Assembly (NCBI GenBank): GCA_027024305.1
Contig: JALVSO010000052.1
Location: 1 to 11,319 of the forward strand
Direction of reading: 5' to 3'
Source: Candidatus Parcubacteria bacterium
GTDB taxonomy: Bacteria > Patescibacteriota > Minisyncoccia > Phycocordibacterales > GCA-2747955
Length of the DNA stretch: 11,319 bases
Positions 7,764-11,319 of this stretch are shown here, piece after piece (the first letter of the stretch is position 1; each line of letters starts with the position of its first letter). Under the pieces are notes generated by a model that was not told the DNA's origin, searched no databases, and was given only the letters and a program-made list of their open reading frames with translations. The translations under genes were made by a program, and so were the position numbers.

Positions 7764-9239
7764 AATAAAAAAGATAAAAAAAGATTTTACCTGACAACAA
7801 CACTACCCTATGTGAATGGTTCGCCCCATATCGGTTTTGGTATGGAGGTGGTACGGGCCGATGTTTTGGCTCGCCATAAGAGAGCTCTTTTGGGAGATGA
7901 AAATGTTTTTTTTAATACGGGAACCGATGAGCACGGACAGAAAATTTTTGATAATGCCAAAAAAGAAGGCTTGACTCCTCAAGAGTATACCGACAAGATG
8001 TCGGCTAAATTTAAAGAAATGGCCCAAAGGTTGAATATTTCCTACGATAATTTTATCAGAACCACCGATGGTTACCATATCAAAGCCGCTCAAAAATTTT
8101 GAGAAGTGGTTGATAAAAACGGTTTTATTGAAAAGAGAAAATATCAGGTTAAATATTGTGTTGGTTGTGAGTTGGAAAAAACCGACTCGGAACTGGTGGA
8201 TGGAAAATGTCCCGATCATCCGGGTAAAGAATTGGAAACCATAGACGAGGAAAATTATTTTTTCAAGGCCTCGGCTTTCACGGAAAAATTAAAAGAATAT
8301 TACAAAAAAAATCCCATTCTGCCGGAATTTAGACAAAACGAAATCGTCTCCTTGATTGAAAGGGAGGGAATGAAAGACTTCTCCATTTCTCGTCTGAAAA
8401 GCAAAATGGAATGGGGGGTACCGGTACCCGGCGATGAAGAACAGGTAATGTATGTTTGGTTTGATGCTCTGGTGGATTATATTTCCACTCTGGGTTGGGG
8501 CTCCGATAATCAAGAAAAATTTGAAAAGTTTTGGCAGTCCGAGGAAAGCGAAGTCTTTCAGATTTGCGGAAAGGATAATCTGCGACCCCAGGCGGCCATG
8601 TGGCAGGCTATGCTGATGGCGGCGGAAATTAAAAATACGGATAAAATCTATGTTAACGGGCATGTGACGGCCGAAGGCGGGGTGAAGATGTCCAAGTCCA
8701 TTGGAAATGTCATAGACCCCAATGAAGTTATAGATAAATATGGGGTTGATGCTTTTAGATATTTTGTTATTCGCCATCTTTCCAATCACGAGGATTCTCC
8801 TTGAACTCCGGAAAGATTTCATGAGGCCTATTCTGCTGATTTGGTCAATGGTTTGGGGAATTTAACCAATAGAATTTTGGCAATGTCCTCCAAGGCCGGC
8901 ATCAAGCTTTTTGATGAAGGTCGAGGCTATCCGCTTTTTGGTCGCGAACATTCCAAGTTGGAAAATTATGATTTCAACGGAGAGGCCGAGGAGATTTGAA
9001 AATCCATCGGTGATTTGGATGAGCTTATTTCCAGAACTCAACCCTTTAAACTGGCCAAATCCGATAATCCGGAAGATAAAGATAAACTAAAAGTTGTTCT
9101 TCTGTCACTTCTGAACGGTCTCTGGGCGGTGGCCGATTGGGTGGAGCCAATTATGCCGGATAGTGCTCAAAAAATTAAATTGGCCATCAGAGAAAATAAA
9201 AAACCGGAGGAGCCGATTTTCCCTCGGATTGAATTATAA
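7761..9239 (+). CDS. metG: Methionyl-tRNA synthetase
   Basis: 492 residues with TGA at codons 114, 348 and 413 read as Trp; seven other Trp are TGG. It is a class I synthetase that charges tRNA-Met. The HIGH motif appears as HIGF (23-26) after LPYVNGSP. A zinc knuckle is built from Cys133, Cys136, Cys150 and His153. DALVDYIS and the KMSKS loop (309-313, KMSKSIGN) are intact. The C-terminal anticodon-binding helical domain includes DLVNGLGNL and ends NGLWAVADWVEPIMP. TGA positions read QKFWEVV, SPWTPERF and EEIWKSIG; relatives typically have Trp at the first and third. There is no C-terminal EMAP-II-like tRNA-binding extension, as in many short bacterial forms. The chosen ATG is the end of repeat R; an earlier in-frame ATG at 7527 is cut off by TAA at 7743. 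An intrinsic terminator follows. Confidence 0.95.
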
Positions 9240-9254
9240 AATTTCACCAAAAAG

Positions 9255-9286
9255 AAAAACACCGAGGTCTTGCCTCGGTGTTTTTT
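9255..9286 (+). terminator. Intrinsic terminator after metG
   Basis: Stem CACCGAGG/CCTCGGTG (9260-9267 with 9273-9280) with loop TCTTG, preceded by five A and followed by a run of six T that extends the pairing. It separates metG from the gatCA transcript and may work in both directions. Confidence 0.92.
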
Positions 9287-9303
9287 ATTTAAAGGGGGTA
9301 GTA

Positions 9304-9312
9304 TGTTATAAT
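9304..9312 (+). promoter_or_regulatory. Extended -10 promoter of gatCA
   Basis: TGTTATAAT, a perfect TGnTATAAT, lies just after the metG terminator and ends 7 bases before the gatC ATG. There is no Shine-Dalgarno sequence between them, again suggesting a leaderless mRNA. Confidence 0.75.
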
Positions 9313-9319
9313 CTCAGAT

Positions 9320-9607
9320 ATGACCAAAATTAGAAAAGAAATTGTTTCGGATATAGCGGAATTGGCCAGGATTAAAATGTCCGATGCCGAAAAAGAAAAA
9401 ATCGCTTCTTCCTTCGGTCCCATTATGGAAATGATTGATCAAATAAAGGAAGTAGAACTGGGCGAAGAAGTTCAAAGGGATTTTTCTCTGTTGAATGTAA
9501 TGAGGGAAGATGAATTGCGTGAAGACAGCTCGGAAAATCGGGAGGAAGTTATGGCTGACTTTCCGGAAATTAAAGATGATTATTTAAAAACCAAGAAAAT
9601 ACTATAA
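9320..9607 (+). CDS. gatC: Aspartyl/glutamyl-tRNA amidotransferase subunit C
   Basis: 95 residues, the normal GatC length. The N-terminal helical part (KEIVSDIAELARIKMSDAE) and the C-terminal signature NVMREDELRED, followed by DDYLKTKKIL, are typical. GatC is a small belt-like subunit that stabilises the GatA-GatB contact in the enzyme converting Glu-tRNA(Gln) to Gln-tRNA(Gln), and Asp-tRNA(Asn) to Asn-tRNA(Asn) in some organisms. It has no Trp, hence no TGA. It starts right after a -10 box, and gatA follows 12 bases after its stop, forming an operon. gatB is not in the window. Confidence 0.93.
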   Translation: MTKIRKEIVSDIAELARIKMSDAEKEKIASSFGPIMEMIDQIKEVELGEEVQRDFSLLNVMREDELREDSSENREEVMADFPEIKDDYLKTKKIL

Positions 9608-9619
9608 ATTAAAGACAAG

Positions 9620-11038
9620 ATGAACTATCAAGAATTAGATATAAAAAAGACTCGAGAACTTTTGGATAAGGGGGAATTGAAAGTACGAGAACTGGTTGAT
9701 TTTTATTTGAAGAATATTGAAGAAAAAAACGAGGAGCTGAATGTTTATTTAAGTCTTTTTGACGATTTGGATGAACAGGTGAGAGCGGCCCAGGAAAAAA
9801 TAGACAGGGGAGAATCCAATATTTTAACGGGAATTCCTTTTGCCATAAAGCCGAACATTGCCATCAAGGGCAAGAATGCCACGGCCGCTTCCAAAATTTT
9901 GGAGAACTATATTGCTCCCTACGATGCCACGGTTATTAGAAAACTTAAAGAACAGGGAGTTATTTTTATGGGTTATGTCAATGCTGACGAATTTGCCTGT
10001 GGGGGTTCCGGGGAAAATTCAGCCTTTGGTTCCACTAAAAATCCTCTGGATCCGGAGAGAGTGCCTGGCGGCTCTTCCTCCGGCTCGGCAGCGGCTGTGG
10101 CGGCTCATATGGCCATGGCCGCTTTGGGAACTGATACCGGTGGTTCGGTTAGGCAACCATCTTCTTTTTGCGGTTTGGTGGGGGTAAAGCCAACCTATGG
10201 TCGGGTTTCCCGAAAGGGAGCGGCGGCCATGGGTTCTTCTTTGGATCAGATTTGTCCCATTACCAAAACGGTGGAGGATAATAAAATTATTTTAGATGTT
10301 ATTGCCGGGAAAGATATCTATGATATGACTTCCATTGAAAAAGATAATTTTCTTTCGGGAGAGGTTCAGTTAAAAAAGAAATTGGCCGTGCCCATGTCTT
10401 TTATTTCCACCATTAAAAATGAAAAGGCCTTGGAAAATTTTAAGAAGAACTTGAAAAAGTTGGAAGAAAATGGTTACCAAATTGAAGAGGTGGATTTGGA
10501 CATTCTGAAATACACTCTGCCTGTTTATTACATCATCATGCCATCGGAACTTTCCACCAATCTGGCTCGCTATGACGGTTTGAGATATGGGAATCAGGTG
10601 GAGGGGGAAAATATGGTTGATACCTACTTTAAAACTCGCGGAAGTGGTTTTGGAGAAGAAGTTAAGAGAAGGATTATTCTCGGAACCTACGCTCTGTCCG
10701 CCGGCTACGAGGATCAATATTACAACCGGGCCGGAGCATTAAGGGAAAAAATAAGGGCTGAATTTAAAAAAGTGATGGAAAATTACGATGCTGTGCTGAT
10801 GCCAACCACCCCCGATGTGGCTTTCAAATTGGGGGAGAACAGTGAAGACCCCATAGAAATGTATTTGGCCGATATTTTTACCGTTTCTTCAAATATTATC
10901 GGAAATCCGGCTCTGTCAGTGCCGGCCGGAACCATCGAAACGGAAAAGGGTAAAGAAATGCCTCTGGGCTTGCAGATTTTGGCTAATTTCAAAGAAGAAG
11001 CTAAAATGTATAAAATTGCCGAAGATTTTCAATCCTAG
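9620..11038 (+). CDS. gatA: Aspartyl/glutamyl-tRNA amidotransferase subunit A
   Basis: 472 residues, normal for GatA, ending in TAG. It is an amidase-signature protein: glutaminase subunit that releases ammonia from glutamine for GatB. The catalytic Ser-cisSer-Lys triad is visible as Lys77 (IPFAIKPN), Ser152 (GGSSSGSAAAVAA) and Ser176 (DTGGSVRQP). DEFACGGSGENSAFG (123-137), the substrate-side loop typical of GatA, and the late segments NIIGNPALSVPAG and MPLGLQILA are intact, so it is not a generic amidase. It has no Trp and no in-frame TGA. A weak purine-rich AAAGACAAG precedes the ATG; translation is probably coupled to gatC. The cell therefore probably relies on the indirect route for Gln-tRNA(Gln), and perhaps Asn-tRNA(Asn). 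Confidence 0.96.
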   Translation: MNYQELDIKKTRELLDKGELKVRELVDFYLKNIEEKNEELNVYLSLFDDLDEQVRAAQEKIDRGESNILTGIPFAIKPNIAIKGKNATAASKILENYIAPYDATVIRKLKEQGVIFMGYVNADEFACGGSGENSAFGSTKNPLDPERVPGGSSSGSAAAVAAHMAMAALGTDTGGSVRQPSSFCGLVGVKPTYGRVSRKGAAAMGSSLDQICPITKTVEDNKIILDVIAGKDIYDMTSIEKDNFLSGEVQLKKKLAVPMSFISTIKNEKALENFKKNLKKLEENGYQIEEVDLDILKYTLPVYYIIMPSELSTNLARYDGLRYGNQVEGENMVDTYFKTRGSGFGEEVKRRIILGTYALSAGYEDQYYNRAGALREKIRAEFKKVMENYDAVLMPTTPDVAFKLGENSEDPIEMYLADIFTVSSNIIGNPALSVPAGTIETEKGKEMPLGLQILANFKEEAKMYKIAEDFQS

Positions 11039-11108
11039 AGTTGGGGATATCTTTTTTTAGTCCTCTTTTGATGGGAAAAAATCGTATATTCAAGACAGTC
11101 CCGATTTC

Positions 11109-11136
11109 TTGATAGATTGTTCAAAGGTGTTATAAT
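11109..11136 (+). promoter_or_regulatory. Promoter with -35 and extended -10 before the sigma-4-like gene
   Basis: TTGATA (11109-11114), a 16-base spacer ending in TGT, and TATAAT (11131-11136). It is the most complete promoter in the window. The ATG lies 19 bases downstream of the box, so here a short leader exists, AT-rich and without an obvious Shine-Dalgarno sequence. No terminator hairpin was seen between gatA and this promoter. Confidence 0.75.
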
Positions 11137-11155
11137 TAAAAACATAAAAAATATT

Positions 11156-11319
11156 ATGAACGAAAAAGAAATAGTAAATTCAATAGCTCAAATATTAGAG
11201 AGCTTGCCTCAAAGACATAGAGAGGTTTTAGAGAAAAGATTTGGTTTAAGACCCGGTGAGAAAAGACATACTCTGGAATCCATTGGCCAAAAATATGGAA
11301 TTACCAGAGAGAGAATAAG
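11156..11319 (+). CDS. Sigma-factor region 4-like helix-turn-helix protein, 3' partial
   Basis: The first 54 codons are seen. Residues run MNEKEIVNSIAQILESLPQ, then HREVLEKRFGL, then TLESIGQKYGITRERI: the region-4 pattern LPxRxREVLxxRFGL...TLExIGxxxGITRERI that binds the -35 element. The absence of regions 2 and 3 before it rules out a standard sigma factor beginning here. Patescibacteria often have proteins beginning with such a domain, continuing into another DNA-binding domain, but the rest lies outside the window. It may be a transcription regulator. Confidence 0.8.
   Translation, partial: MNEKEIVNSIAQILESLPQRHREVLEKRFGLRPGEKRHTLESIGQKYGITRERI

Noticed and set aside
2..9239. UGA read as glycine (the code known from Gracilibacteria and Absconditabacteria)
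   Set aside because: TGA falls at family Trp positions (S74 YNW, CaCA WEG, MetRS FW and IW). Glycine fits none of these, and conserved glycines are all GGN where I looked.

Overview
The window looks like a stretch of chromosome from a small-genome bacterium of the Candidate Phyla Radiation (Patescibacteria). The clues are gene content (a very long S74-type fibre protein, a SanA-like DUF218 protein, a short sigma-region-4-like HTH protein), short intergenic gaps, and -10 boxes sitting 6-9 bases before start codons. The phylum is inferred; no rRNA is present to settle it.

The key to reading the window is that TGA is not a stop codon. Sixteen in-frame TGA codons interrupt six genes (the 82-residue membrane gene included). 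Where the protein family is recognisable, the TGA sits where relatives carry tryptophan: the S74 domain, the CaCA exchanger, methionyl-tRNA synthetase, and an SGNH hydrolase. Reading TGA as Trp restores full-length proteins. The nine genes whose end is visible all stop with TAA (six) or TAG (three). This is code-4-like (UGA=Trp), not the UGA=Gly code known from Gracilibacteria and Absconditabacteria.

Layout, all genes on the + strand: (1) 2-3658, the 3' part of a giant fibre protein with tail-fibre motifs, an S74 autoprocessing domain, a coiled coil and a 230-residue acidic tail. (2) 3714-5112, a Ca2+/cation antiporter and a small membrane protein whose frame breaks at an (AG)6 tract. (3) 5120-6693, a SanA-like protein and L-lactate dehydrogenase. 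(4) 6694-7760, a rearranged region: a 134-base repeat carrying a 17-bp-stem hairpin occurs twice, each copy ending exactly on a start codon (first an SGNH hydrolase, then metG). A diverged second copy of the first 58 bases of metG lies just before the second repeat. (5) 7761-9239, metG, followed by a strong intrinsic terminator. (6) 9304-11038, an extended -10 promoter and gatC-gatA for Gln/Asn-tRNA amidation. (7) 11109-11319, a promoter and the start of a sigma-4-like HTH protein.

Functionally the window mixes translation (metG, gatCA), fermentation (ldh), envelope and ion homeostasis (sanA-like, antiporter) and a surface or phage-like fibre. No tRNA, rRNA, CRISPR array or transposase gene was seen. 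Several promoters share the pattern TGnTAtAAT or TGnTAgAAT just upstream of the ATG, suggesting leaderless transcripts.
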